This document shows, piece after piece, positions 46,512 to 56,894 of a DNA stretch of 64,000 nucleotides. Origin of the DNA: Onthophagus taurus. Lineage: Eukaryota > Arthropoda > Insecta > Coleoptera > Scarabaeidae. Both the position numbers and the translations under genes were made by a program. The notes under the pieces are model-generated. The model was not told the DNA's origin. It did not search any database and saw only the letters and a list, made by a program, of their open reading frames with translations. Position 1 is the stretch's first letter; every line of letters begins with the position of its first letter. Location of the stretch: positions 1,736,001-1,800,000 of the forward strand of contig NC_091968.1 in assembly GCF_036711975.1 (NCBI RefSeq). Direction: 5' to 3'.

Positions 46512-47582
46512 TTGTTGTACTTTCATGAGAATATTTTGATGAATTTGCGAAGCCAAACAAAAAAGTTGAATTTTCCACCAGTATCTCAAAATTTAAATCA
46601 AAACTCACATATTGTTTCAAGGGTTTATTCTCCTCCGAATTCAAATAATTTAGATGACAATATGACCGAATCGAAACTCGACATTAATATGGCTCTTAAA
46701 ATAATACCCGAATTCAGTGGTAATCGATCGGAATTTCATAAATTTGTGTCATGTTGTGATATTATGAGTACATCTTTAACATCCGATGCCGACAAGGCGT
46801 TACTTGCAAAAATCATAATTACAAAACTTTCGGGTCCAGCTTATCACTTGATTAAATACAAATCTGTTACTAAATGGGCCGATTTAAAGGTACTGCTACA
46901 AGAACAATTTTTAGAGTCCAGGTCAATTGCACAACTTCAATTGGAATTATTGAATTGTCGACAAGGCAATAACGAAAGCGTTAGAGATTTTGCGAACAAA
47001 ATTGAACAATTACTTAACGACTTAAATGACGCATGTATAGCGAGCCAAGGGCCAGAATCCGCAACTCTTATTCAAAATTTAAATCAAAAATCCGCTTATC
47101 AAGCATTCACACAAGGTCTTAATTACCAATACAAAGTTCTTATTAAAGCTTCGCGATTCACTACCCTCACTGAAGCAATTTCGGCCGCAGTTGAGGAGGA
47201 ACGTCTCAATAATGTATTGGGTCATAAAAAAACTGAGAATAAATCCACGGGAAGATCCAAATGTCATTTTTGTTCAAAACTAGGTCACCTAGAAAAGGAT
47301 TGTTTTATTAAACGTAATCAAACTCAAGGTGCGCATGCACAAATTCCTAGCATTCCTTACAAGCGCGAAATAAAACAAGAAACTACGGTAAACACGATCA
47401 CTTGTGCATATTGCAAAAAACCCGGTCATCACATTCGCGAATGTTATAAAAAGAAACGCGCTGACGAATTCAAACGTCAACAACCACGCGTAAACACGGT
47501 TGAAACAGATTCTAATTCGAATTCGGGAAACTTGATGGCGACGGCCGGAGCTTTAGGCAATCCGAGCCGTCCACATTATTAG
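46512..47582 (+). CDS. gag: Gag polyprotein of the errantivirus-like element
   Basis: 356 residues from the first ATG; a later ATG (MTESKLDIN) could be the real start. The capsid part reads KIIPEFSGNRSEFHKFVSCC and VRDFANKIEQLLNDL, as in insect Gypsy-type Gags. Two CCHC zinc knuckles lie near the C-terminus, CHFCSKLGHLEKDC (about 47260) and CAYCKKPGHHIREC (about 47403), for RNA packaging. The frame ends at TAG 47580-47582, inside the pol overlap. Confidence 0.92.
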   Translation: MLYFHENILMNLRSQTKKLNFPPVSQNLNQNSHIVSRVYSPPNSNNLDDNMTESKLDINMALKIIPEFSGNRSEFHKFVSCCDIMSTSLTSDADKALLAKIIITKLSGPAYHLIKYKSVTKWADLKVLLQEQFLESRSIAQLQLELLNCRQGNNESVRDFANKIEQLLNDLNDACIASQGPESATLIQNLNQKSAYQAFTQGLNYQYKVLIKASRFTTLTEAISAAVEEERLNNVLGHKKTENKSTGRSKCHFCSKLGHLEKDCFIKRNQTQGAHAQIPSIPYKREIKQETTVNTITCAYCKKPGHHIRECYKKKRADEFKRQQPRVNTVETDSNSNSGNLMATAGALGNPSRPHY

Positions 47583-50500
47583 AAGCCTATCCGACGTCAT
47601 TAATTCAGAATTCTTCTATTCCTTCTTATAAAATTAATATTGTAACGAAAACAACCTTAGATGAAATAGAACTCTGTGCAGATATCACTCCTAAACCTTT
47701 AAAATTCTTAATTGACAGTGGTAGTCAAGTTACAATCATAAAAAGGTGCTGTGTAAAGGAAGACACTGTATGCCATCTAAAATACAAATCGGAATTAAGA
47801 GGCATAGGTGATAACCCTATATTCTCCTACGGCATATGCCATGCAAAATTCTTCATTGGAAACGAAATCGTCCCTCATACAATTCATTTAGTCCCTGACG
47901 ATTTCCCTATTACGTCTTGCGGAATATTGGGAAAAGATTTTTTTATGAAATATAAAGCAAAAATCGACTACGAACGAAGACAGGTAGATTTTAAGATTTC
48001 CGTTCAAACTATCTCCCTACCTATGGTAGAAGTGGCATCGAATAATGTGGTAAAGTTACCGGCAAGAACTGAGTCGATAGTTCACGTCAAAACAAGTGCA
48101 ACATCTGAATCTCTATGTCTTTCAAATGAAATTAAAAATGGATGTTTCATCGGAAACTGCATAATCAAACCAGAAAACGGTTATTGTTATGTTCCAATTG
48201 TAAACAGTAATGAACACGAAGTTCAAATTGGAAATCCTAATATTGAATTTATCGATCTTACTCAGTTTGACATACTAAGTTTTAATTCCTCTGATACTAC
48301 CTGCGAAAGGCTACAAATCTTAAAAAATTCTATTCGAACAGATCATATGACTCCTGAAGAATGTGAAAGCATTCTAAAAATCTGTAAACAATTTCATAGT
48401 ATTTTTCTTTTAGAAGGTGATTCTCTTCCATATACGAGTTTAGTTAATCATTCTATACCGACTCAAGATGAAATTCCAGTAAATATTAGACCCTATCGAT
48501 TGCCTCATCATCAACAAGAACAAATAAAAACGCAAATTGATTCCATGTTACAAAATAACATAATCACTGAATCCCAGTCACCATATAATTCTCCTCTTTT
48601 GGTAGTTCCCAAGAAGAATGATCTTCATGGTAATAAACAGTGGCGAGTAGTGGTAGATTTTCGAAAGCTGAATGAAAAAACAATATCCTCAGTTCATCCG
48701 TTACCAAACATCACCGAGATTTTGGATCAACTCGGAAATTCAAAATTTTTCAGTTCATTGGATTTGGCTTCCGGATATCACCAAGTGCGCATGTCACCTT
48801 CGGATAAACATAAAACCGCTTTTTCCACGGCATATGGCCATTATGAATTTAATCGTATGCCATTTGGACTCAAGGGAGCACCAGCTACTTTTCAAAGATT
48901 GATGAATTCTGTATTAGTAGGGTTACAAGGAATCAAATGTTTTGTATTCTTAGATGATATAATTATCTATGGGAAAACACTTCAAGAACACAACCAAAAA
49001 TTAACTGAAGTATTCGAACGATTAAAAAAAAGTAATTTACGTTTAAAACCGGAAAAGTGTGAATTCCTGCGGCCAGAGTTAATTTATTTAGGCCATATAA
49101 TAACCGAAAATGGTACGTACCCGGATCCGACTAAAATTGATTGCGTTAAGAATTATCCTGTACCACAAAACTCCAAAGAAATAAAATCGTTTTTGGGATT
49201 AGCAGGTTATTATAGGCGTTACATACAAAATTTCGCTAAAATTTCTTTGCCATTAACAGAATTGCTCAAGAAAAATGTTGAATTCAATTGGTCACCCTCT
49301 TGTTTAGAAGCTTTTGTAACACTTAAAGAAAAATTAAGTACAGCTCCTCTTCTACAATACCCGGACTTTTCGCGTGAATTTCTCCTTACTACTGATGCCA
49401 GTAATTTTGCTGTGGGCGCAATTCTTTCCCAGGGAAAAATTGGGAAAGACTTACCTATAGCATATGCTTCTCGTACACTGGCTAGAGCAGAGAGAAATTA
49501 CAGTACAACGGAACGTGAATTGTTGGCAATCTGTTGGGCTGTAAAGCATTTCAGGCCGTACCTTATTGGAAAAAAGTTTTGTGTCATTACCGATCATAAA
49601 CCTTTAACGTGGTTATTTTCCGTAAAAGATCCAGGGAGTAGACTTTTAAAATTCAGGTTGAAACTTGAGGAATACGAGTATGAAATTATACATAAACCGG
49701 GGAAACAAAACACAAACGCCGATGCCCTTAGCCGTATTCCAACTCTTATTAATGCCATTACACGGAGTCAATCAAAACCCAACTACGAAGATTTTATTTC
49801 TAAATCAAATAACAGATTAATTTTAAACGAGAAAATAAAAGACAGTCATGAAAATATTGAATCCGCTTCTGCGTCTTGTGTACGGGTACATTTCATAACA
49901 ACTAATCCTCGTGTAAACGGTATCATGTTCGAGAAAATGCAACTCGATGCAGAAACGATTGATAAGTTTAATTCTACAACTGTAGTACAACAATCCGTAA
50001 CTCGAGTCAACATGAAGGATATTGAATTCCTATTAATAACGACAAAAGAAAAACTTACTAACGAAGAAATGTTTGATTCAGTCAAAATTCTTGCGGATTA
50101 CGTTCAAAGAAATAATTTAATTAATTTAGCCTTGGTAAACTTCACTAAGTATCCACCTTATAATAATTTTAAAATCAATATCATACGATCAATGTTACGG
50201 TATATCTTTCAAACGATAACTAGCGTAACTTTAACAATTTATCACAATAATGTCAGTGACATCGGGACAGAGGAAGAGAAACTAATAATTTTTAAAGAAT
50301 ACCATACTAACCCTTTAGGAGGACATCAAGGTATCGCAAAGACTTATAAACGCATTAGAAAACATTACAAATGGCCCAAAATGTTAAAAGATATAAAGAA
50401 CTTTATTAAATCATGCGGTAAATGTCAGCAAAATAAATCAGGTAAACATACGAGAATGCCTTTAGCGATAACAACAACATCTACTAAACCTTTTGAAAAG

Positions 50501-51319
50501 GTTTTCTTAGACATCATGGGTCCTTACCCGGAAACGGAAGCGCGAAACAAATATATTTTGACATTCGAAGATGATTTAACGAAATTTTGTGAAGCAATTC
50601 CCCTTCCAAATCAGGAAAGTTACACTATTGCGGAAGCATTTGTTACATCAATAATTTGTAAATTTGGAACGCCAAAGTGCGTATTAACAGATCAGGGTGC
50701 AAATTTTTTAAGTTCAATATTTAAGGAGACATGTAAAATTTTAAAGATTACTAAAATCCAAACAACAGCATACCACCCACAGTCAAACGGCAGTCTCGAA
50801 CGTTCGCACCGAAATTTAACAGAATATTTAAGAAATTTTGTTGACAAGGATAAAAACAACTGGGATACATGGCTTCCTTATGCATTATTTACATACAATA
50901 CTTCCGTACATTCTGCTACGAATTTTACACCGTTTCATTTATTATTTGGTCATGAAGCAGAAATTCCCTCTTCCTTAAAGAAAATACCCGAAATATGTTA
51001 CAATTACGATTTGTACCAAAATGAATTAAAAGCTAGATTGCAGCACTGTCATGAATTAGCGAGAGAAAATATGATAAAAAATAAAGAAATATCTAAAACA
51101 CTTTACGATAAATCAGTAAACCCATTGACGGTAAAATTAGGTGACAAAGTTTTGTTACGTAACGAAAAACGGAAAAATAAACTTGACAAATTATATAACG
51201 GTCCTTATAATGTCATCGAAATTAACTCTCCAGAAAATTCAACTATACAAATTGGTAACAAAAAAGTTAAAGTGCATAATAACAGATTAAAATTGTTTCA
51301 AACTATTAATCAAAGATAA
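47516..51319 (+). CDS. pol: Pol: protease, RT, RNase H and integrase (-1 frame)
   Basis: Open from 47516, overlapping gag by 67 nt in the -1 frame. The protease active site is LIDSGSQVT (47708). RT has SLDLASGYHQVRM and the catalytic FVFLDDIII (about 48940). RNase H has TTDASNFAVGAIL, ERELLAICWAVKHF and ITDHKPLTWL. Integrase has a HHCC zinc region (HTNPLGGHQG to CGKCQQNK) and the catalytic DDE set in FLDIMGPYP, LTDQGANF and SLERSHRN. A GPY/F-like module (YNGPYNVIEI) closes the protein. All catalytic residues are present. Expression as Gag-Pol requires frameshifting at 47525. Confidence 0.95.
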   Translation, partial: FEFGKLDGDGRSFRQSEPSTLLEAYPTSLIQNSSIPSYKINIVTKTTLDEIELCADITPKPLKFLIDSGSQVTIIKRCCVKEDTVCHLKYKSELRGIGDNPIFSYGICHAKFFIGNEIVPHTIHLVPDDFPITSCGILGKDFFMKYKAKIDYERRQVDFKISVQTISLPMVEVASNNVVKLPARTESIVHVKTSATSESLCLSNEIKNGCFIGNCIIKPENGYCYVPIVNSNEHEVQIGNPNIEFIDLTQFDILSFNSSDTTCERLQILKNSIRTDHMTPEECESILKICKQFHSIFLLEGDSLPYTSLVNHSIPTQDEIPVNIRPYRLPHHQQEQIKTQIDSMLQNNIITESQSPYNSPLLVVPKKNDLHGNKQWRVVVDFRKLNEKTISSVHPLPNITEILDQLGNSKFFSSLDLASGYHQVRMSPSDKHKTAFSTAYGHYEFNRMPFGLKGAPATFQRLMNSVLVGLQGIKCFVFLDDIIIYGKTLQEHNQKLTEVFERLKKSNLRLKPEKCEFLRPELIYLGHIITENGTYPDPTKIDCVKNYPVPQNSKEIKSFLGLAGYYRRYIQNFAKISLPLTELLKKNVEFNWSPSCLEAFVTLKEKLSTAPLLQYPDFSREFLLTTDASNFAVGAILSQGKIGKDLPIAYASRTLARAERNYSTTERELLAICWAVKHFRPYLIGKKFCVITDHKPLTWLFSVKDPGSRLLKFRLKLEEYEYEIIHKPGKQNTNADALSRIPTLINAITRSQSKPNYEDFISKSNNRLILNEKIKDSHENIESASASCVRVHFITTNPRVNGIMFEKMQLDAETIDKFNSTTVVQQSVTRVNMKDIEFLLITTKEKLTNEEMFDSVKILADYVQRNNLINLALVNFTKYPPYNNFKINIIRSMLRYIFQTITSVTLTIYHNNVSDIGTEEEKLIIFKEYHTNPLGGHQGIAKTYKRIRKHYKWPKMLKDIKNFIKSCGKCQQNKSGKHTRMPLAITTTSTKPFEKVFLDIMGPYPETEARNKYILTFEDDLTKFCEAIPLPNQESYTIAEAFVTSIICKFGTPKCVLTDQGANFLSSIFKETCKILKITKIQTTAYHPQSNGSLERSHRNLTEYLRNFVDKDKNNWDTWLPYALFTYNTSVHSATNFTPFHLLFGHEAEIPSSLKKIPEICYNYDLYQNELKARLQHCHELARENMIKNKEISKTLYDKSVNPLTVKLGDKVLLRNEKRKNKLDKLYNGPYNVIEINSPENSTIQIGNKKVKVHNNRLKLFQTINQR
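47525..47571 (+). promoter_or_regulatory. -1 ribosomal frameshift signal between gag and pol
   Basis: The slippery heptamer GGGAAAC (47525-47531) is in the right register of gag (G GGA AAC). Eight bases later a stem can form: GACGGC CGG (47540-47548) with CCG A GCCGTC (47562-47571), one bulged A and a 13-nt loop. The gag stop lies 11 nt past the stem. The pieces match the standard eukaryotic -1 signal. Confidence 0.8.
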
Positions 51320-51328
51320 TCATTTCAG

Positions 51329-53152
51329 ATGCTGATACTAATCCTAATCTCTATAGTGGTCGCCACGCCGGAGCAGGGATTTGAGATAAATCGAATAGAA
51401 TCAAATCCTGGCCTCTATTTTGAACAAATACACGCCTTATCTCTTTACAACACTGTTTGGAAACTGTATAACTCAATAGATCTTAGAAGTTATAAAGAAC
51501 TGTATCAACTAGTCACTGTTAGTTCCTTAAAAACCAATGAAATTTGTAATAGTAATAGAGAGGTACTTCCTGATCAATTTTGTTACACATTCACTTCTGT
51601 AATGAATGCGACTCTTGAAAGATTAAAACAGAATGATCTTCTTGTAGCTGACCTTTTAGCCACTACTAATAATAATGTAAGAAACAAACGGGGTGCAGTT
51701 AATATTATTGGCGGAGCAGCCAAATTGCTTTTCGGTACATTGGATGCTGAAGACGGTGCTATGTTCAATAAAAAGATTAATTATTTAGAGGAAAATCAAA
51801 ATAAACTCATTGAGTTATCAAAATATCAAGTGTCGACTTTCGAAAGTGCCATGAATGCCTTGAACACTACTAAGAATAATCCTATTTACCGGAAATTACA
51901 AACTAAATTAGAACATATTACAGATTATATCGAAAAAATATCAAATTCTGTTAATAATGCCACCGCAAAAATAAAGCTTTATCAAACTATTGACGAAAGT
52001 GTACTACTTTTCGATTTACTTGCAAATCATTTTAGTCAATATCAAGGTAATTTACTAGAAATCCTTATAAATGCCCATCAAGGAATTATCCACCCTTTGT
52101 TATTAAGCCCAGCAAAATTAGTTTCGGAACTGCAGAAAATTCAAAATTTAATTCCCACAGATTCGACCTTTCCAGTCACTCTCATTTTAGCAAATTCTCA
52201 TGAATTGTACAAACTTTTGAAACTGTCAGTATATCGAAATGGAGAAATAATATATTTCATAGTGCGTGTACCATTAACCAACCGCGACGTTTACGATTTA
52301 GTAAAAGTGACAAGTCTCCCAGTGCGTTTAGATAAAGATTTATTTAGTTTTATTGTGCCATCGAAATCGTATTTAGTAATAGATAATAATAAGCAACAAT
52401 TTTTTCAAACTGATATAGATTATGTTAAGTCATGTATTACTTTAAATGAAAAATTACTTTGTGAACAAAAAGAACCTTTACATTTCGTAGCTGCCAGTGA
52501 GAACTGCGAAATATCAATTTATAGTAAAAGTAAAATATCAGAATCATGCGACAAACGATTAATACATTTATTACACCCTTTATTCGTAAAAAATGAAGCT
52601 CCAAATTCTTGGATTTTTGCAGCCCCTAAGGCGACATCCCTACAAATAAATTGTAAATTTAGTAAATCGTCGATTGAATTAAATAACACAGGAATTTTAA
52701 ATCTACAACCAAAATGTGTAGCTTATGCTGACAATGTAATTTTACAATCATTTAACGAAATTAAGCAAATTACAAATTTTATTACTCCTTTTATTCCAAA
52801 AATTAATATGACTGAAGCGTTTTGGAAGTCAAAGATAAATTTTGCTAATGTTCCCAAGTACAATTATTCGTTAATGTCAAATAACTTAATAAGTTTAAGT
52901 AAATTTAGTGTTAGTTTAAGTCATTTAAAAGATAAGCAAAAAGAATTAGTTCCAAATGTTCACGATGTACATCATTATGTATCCATTTATGTATTATTGA
53001 TAATTTTTATAATTGTTACCATTGTAATAATAGTATTGCGAAAATTAAAAAAAGAAAAACCTGTAGACGTAGTACAGCCTACTCAAAATTCTGCCGAATC
53101 CGTAGATACAATAGAAATTTGCAGCAACCCTTCCTACAAATTTCCTAATTAA
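51329..53152 (+). CDS. env: Env-like glycoprotein of the errantivirus-like element
   Basis: 607 residues. The N-terminus is hydrophobic (LILILISIVV), a signal peptide. A furin-type site, RNKR, ends at residue 121 and is followed by a small-residue/hydrophobic stretch (GAVNIIGGAAKLLFG), as in the fusion peptide of insect errantivirus and baculovirus F-type envelopes. A membrane anchor spans about residues 550-570 (LLIIFIIVTIVIIVL), with a short basic then polar tail. The ATG directly follows a splice acceptor (TTTCAG at 51323-51328), which suggests translation from a spliced message. Fusion or infectivity is not shown by sequence. Confidence 0.9.
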   Translation: MLILILISIVVATPEQGFEINRIESNPGLYFEQIHALSLYNTVWKLYNSIDLRSYKELYQLVTVSSLKTNEICNSNREVLPDQFCYTFTSVMNATLERLKQNDLLVADLLATTNNNVRNKRGAVNIIGGAAKLLFGTLDAEDGAMFNKKINYLEENQNKLIELSKYQVSTFESAMNALNTTKNNPIYRKLQTKLEHITDYIEKISNSVNNATAKIKLYQTIDESVLLFDLLANHFSQYQGNLLEILINAHQGIIHPLLLSPAKLVSELQKIQNLIPTDSTFPVTLILANSHELYKLLKLSVYRNGEIIYFIVRVPLTNRDVYDLVKVTSLPVRLDKDLFSFIVPSKSYLVIDNNKQQFFQTDIDYVKSCITLNEKLLCEQKEPLHFVAASENCEISIYSKSKISESCDKRLIHLLHPLFVKNEAPNSWIFAAPKATSLQINCKFSKSSIELNNTGILNLQPKCVAYADNVILQSFNEIKQITNFITPFIPKINMTEAFWKSKINFANVPKYNYSLMSNNLISLSKFSVSLSHLKDKQKELVPNVHDVHHYVSIYVLLIIFIIVTIVIIVLRKLKKEKPVDVVQPTQNSAESVDTIEICSNPSYKFPN

Positions 53153-53161
53153 GGGGGGACG
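53149..53161 (+). other. Polypurine tract
   Basis: AAGGGGGGACG just before the 3' LTR, the expected primer for plus-strand DNA synthesis. Confidence 0.85.
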
Positions 53162-53552
53162 TGTTGCGAGTGTATAATTATAATTATGTTATTCTCCTCT
53201 CTTAATGTTATTCTTTTCTCTTAATGTTATTCTTTTCTCTTAATGTTATTCTTTTCTCTTTATTTTAAACTCAGTCATTTTCTTTTCTATTAATTAACCA
53301 AAATTGTGTAACATGATTCTTTTCCTTACTTAGCAATATTGGTCGACAATCCTATCTTTCCTTTCTTTCTTTTATTCCTTGTCTCTATTTCGCAATTACG
53401 AATTTAGGTAATTTTAAGTTAGTTGTAAGCAAGTTGTTAATGTAATAAGAAGTAAGCACGTCAATAAACTGTGGAGCGTTAGTTCTGTCCATACTTTCAA
53501 AAAAAACCTCGTCAGCATCCCAAAATCTACGTTGGGTAAACCATCCCCAACA
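53162..53552 (+). repeat. 3' LTR
   Basis: 391 bp. I found no difference from the 5' LTR on direct reading. The AATAAA signal is at 53463-53468. Confidence 0.95.
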
Positions 53553-53556
53553 GTGT

Positions 53557-55700
53557 GCTAAAAGATATAAAAAGAAAGTCTTGGTATACTATAAAGATGG
53601 TGATTTTGATTAATTAAATTTAATTTAAAAGGATTACATTATTATATAAGTTAACTAATGATAAACTAAAATTCTTTTGTCGAGTTCCATTAAAATGGAC
53701 TGAATGGTTAATAAGGTTAATGAGATTAAAGGATGTGTTATGTTGACCGTTGGCGATATCTAATGAACGGATTACGAACGTTACAATGTGTATAACAGCT
53801 AAAAGCAGATCTAAAGCTTTTGGCAGGTCAAAACCTCCCGTAATCCCCCGTTAGTTACACGTGTATTGATTTAAATTTATACCTCCATACACGAACTGAT
53901 TTTAATCTTCACGTTTCGAAAAAAATAATTGTTGGTTATTAAAAATTTTGATTGCAAATTAAAAAAATATATTTCGATTAAAACTCTCTAAAATTGCTAG
54001 AGTTTCGTTCAAAAGCCTCTCTCGATTGGAACATTTAACAATTTCACTAAAAGGGTTCTAGTTCGCCTTTTCCAATTAAAAACGGAAACGTTCCCGTTGA
54101 ACAACAACAACAATAGCGGCAACCGGGATTCACAAAGGATTTGCCACTCGACGCGAAATCGACAAAGCTTCCGCCCCGGTAGTAGAATTACAATTATTAT
54201 TACAATTACGACTCTCGGCGGCACGGCTAATACGAAATGGGATTCGGGGTGGCCAATTAAACGTGCGGGGGATGCACGTTTGCGGGGACGCGATGATATT
54301 GGAGCTTTTACGCCATCAAAATAATGACTAAGGGGAAAGAGGCGAAATCGGTTATTAAATTATAAAACGAAATTGCGGGGAATCGACTATTCGTTCGATT
54401 TGGTCCGATTCCGAGTGAACCGGAAATGGATTTTTCAATATTTGATTGGAATAATGGTCGGATTATTCTGTATAATTGAAATTTGTAATCAGTTTTTTTG
54501 TTCCATTCGTTCTAATACAGTATTAAACACCCCCTTAATTTTAATCGGAAGACAGTAAGAGGGTGAGAGTAAACCTACAAATTACAATTCCAATAAAATC
54601 CAAGGACGTTTTCCACTGAATAACCACCTTTTAAAATTCCCCGTCCCTTTCTATTCTTTCATCTCTCTCCTTTATTCTGTTTCGTAACGTACAGACTCCG
54701 AGGGATTCCCCTAAATAAGAAGGAAAAGAGGAGTTCGAAACGGTAAAGGACGTCCGGGAGCAGCGGTGCTTTTTAGGGGGTGGGTTCGAAATGACGTCGG
54801 TGGAATGCCTTTTGTGTTTTATTAAAACTAGCTTTCCCTCTTCCACAAAACGTCCTCTTCTTCTTCCTGACGGGGGTTTAAACGACGAACCTAGATACTT
54901 GTATTATTTCGACGGATTAGACAGATAAAATCGCCGGGAATGTCTGTCGTAGTACTCCACGTTGACGTTCGTTTGTGGGGTGAAACACCCCCTTGTAAAG
55001 TCGTCGTCCTTGTAGGTTGATGAGTTAAGTGGGGGCTAATAACCCTCTTAACGCATCGTGTGTGTGTGTGTCATCAACATTTTTGACTTTGATCTAAATT
55101 GATCTGTACAAGAATACTTAAATAAATTATTTATTAAAAAGAGAGATTTTTCAAATCATATATCACTTAGATTTCAATTAGAACTTGACGCATGGTTGCA
55201 AAAATCGAATCCCGGAAAAAAATTCTCAGCCTCGACCGCTGTAAATCATCGCTAAAAATTATTAAATACATCGCGACGACTATAAAAGTCAAAGTGAACG
55301 TCCGTTAAATCAGTCGACGATGCGAAAAATGATCATTATCGTCGCATGAACGCTTCGAAATAGGTTTCATCTCCTATTAGAACCCAATGATAATCAGAAT
55401 CGGTTTATAATGCGAAGAGCGCGGTTTGAACAAATATAAAAGGCGAGCACGCGATGTGTAATTTTAAAATTTTTTTTAGGGGTGGAAATTGGGTGATGTG
55501 TAGGAAAAGGGGTGAAAAGAAATTGAAATACGAAGAGATAGGGAAGGGATGTCTTTATTTAATGCTTTAACCCCTTTTTTTCTGGTAAGATAATGATCCT
55601 GAAGCGTTATAAATTATGAGATGTTATTATAAAGGGTTATTAGAGGTGAAATCACTTTATAATTCTTAGCAATATAAGCAAAAAAATTTTTTTGACCACT
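53557..55700. other. Unique DNA, partly GC-richer, no gene recognised
   Basis: No coding sequence I can support. 54090-54330 and 54580-55030 are less AT-rich and free of recognised repeats, which suggests retained host sequence. Short open frames at 54097-54324 and 54846-54631 show no domain. A GT microsatellite lies near 55058-55071. Confidence 0.4.
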
Positions 55701-56445
55701 CCACAAAATTGGAAACAGCTAATTTTGTTGATTAATACTCGAATTATTCATAACAGTCCAAATTGGAACATTTATTTCTATGCGTGAAACATCAGCCCTT
55801 TACATAGGAAAATAATGAAAGAAATAACTAGAAAATGTAGTGGTAAAGTGCATTTGGTTCATATGTATTTGCTAAAAACAACACTATACTTTCAACAGAT
55901 TGGTTACAATGTTTTAAAGAAAAGCACGAAATTAAAGAATTACAAATTCAAGATCAGTTTTATGCTGACAAAGTTAGGACTACAATTTTCAGTGTCACAA
56001 TATCAAACGTGATTAAAGAAAGGGGTTGAGTTTCCGGTCAACTCTTTGATATACAGGGTGTTTCATAATATATGCGCAGGACTTACCCTCTAAAATGCAT
56101 CATTTTCCAGATACAAAGATACAAAAATTTTATTTTACTAAAACGGTAACTTCATAAAAAAAAACAATTACAAATCATACACAGTTAAATTAAATGTTGG
56201 AAATGTCCGCCGTTAGCTTCAATGCACGCAGCAATTCTTCGACAAATTAACTGTCTAACACGCAGGAAAATTCCCAGATTTTTCCGAATTATGTCGCAAG
56301 ATACAATAATGCGCTGTCTTAATTGGTCAACATTTTCAACTGGAGTAGCGTAGACTAGGGTTTTCAGATGGCCCCAAATGAAAAAATCTAAACAATTAAG
56401 TTTCTGAGATCGCGGTGGCCAAGGGTGCGGACCTCCTCGATCGAT

Positions 56446-56883
56446 TCAACTGTCTGGGTATTCGTCGTCCAAGTATTGGCGAGCAACCAAACTAAAGTGG
56501 GCCGGAGCTCCATCATGCATAAAGTACATGTTTTGTCTTACTTGGAGCGATACATCTTCCAGCAGTTCCCACAGTACTTCTTCTAGAAATTGTCGATAAT
56601 CTGCACCGTTTAATCTGTTCAGTAAAAAATGTGGGCCTATCAAATGATCACCGACGATGGCAGCCCAAACAATTATGGAAAATTGTTGCTGACGATGGCC
56701 TTCTGCAATTTCATGTGGATTTTCTTCTGCCGATATGTGGTTATTGTGAAAATTGAAAATACCATCCTTCAAGAAAGATGCATCATCAGTAAACAGAACT
56801 TCGGCATCAAACTCATGATTTTGAGCTATTTTGTCTTGCATCCATGTATAAAAAACCAACCTTGGCGGAAAATCTCTTGGCAA
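56446..56883 (-). pseudogene. Catalytic-domain segment of the DD41D transposase
   Basis: 145 residues open from PRDFPPRLVFYTWMQ to YLDDEYPDS, ended by a TGA where tryptophan is expected. It contains two of the three catalytic aspartates. The remaining part with the third aspartate continues in the same frame beyond the stop, to about 56180. Confidence 0.8.
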
Positions 56884-56894
56884 TAATATTATAT

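Larger units (their letters stand above)
45773..53552 (+). mobile_element. Complete errantivirus-like LTR retroelement with env-like ORF
   Basis: 7780 bp, flanked by GTGT (45769-45772 and 53553-53556). It has two 391-bp LTRs that read the same throughout, a leader with a TGG-starting primer-site candidate, gag, pol in the -1 frame, an env-like ORF and a purine tract before the 3' LTR. All three reading frames are open with no internal stops. Domain order protease, RT, RNase H, integrase and a separate envelope place it with insect Gypsy/errantivirus-type Metaviridae. It looks recent and may be active; only the sequence-level integrity is observed here. Confidence 0.95.

Noticed and set aside
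54097..54324. 75-residue open frame starting with an Asn run
   Set aside because: No domain and no supporting splice or promoter signal; retained only as unassigned unique DNA.
55800..56040. Possible DDE transposase tail on the + strand
   Set aside because: The open frame is short and AT-rich, and no catalytic motif could be placed.
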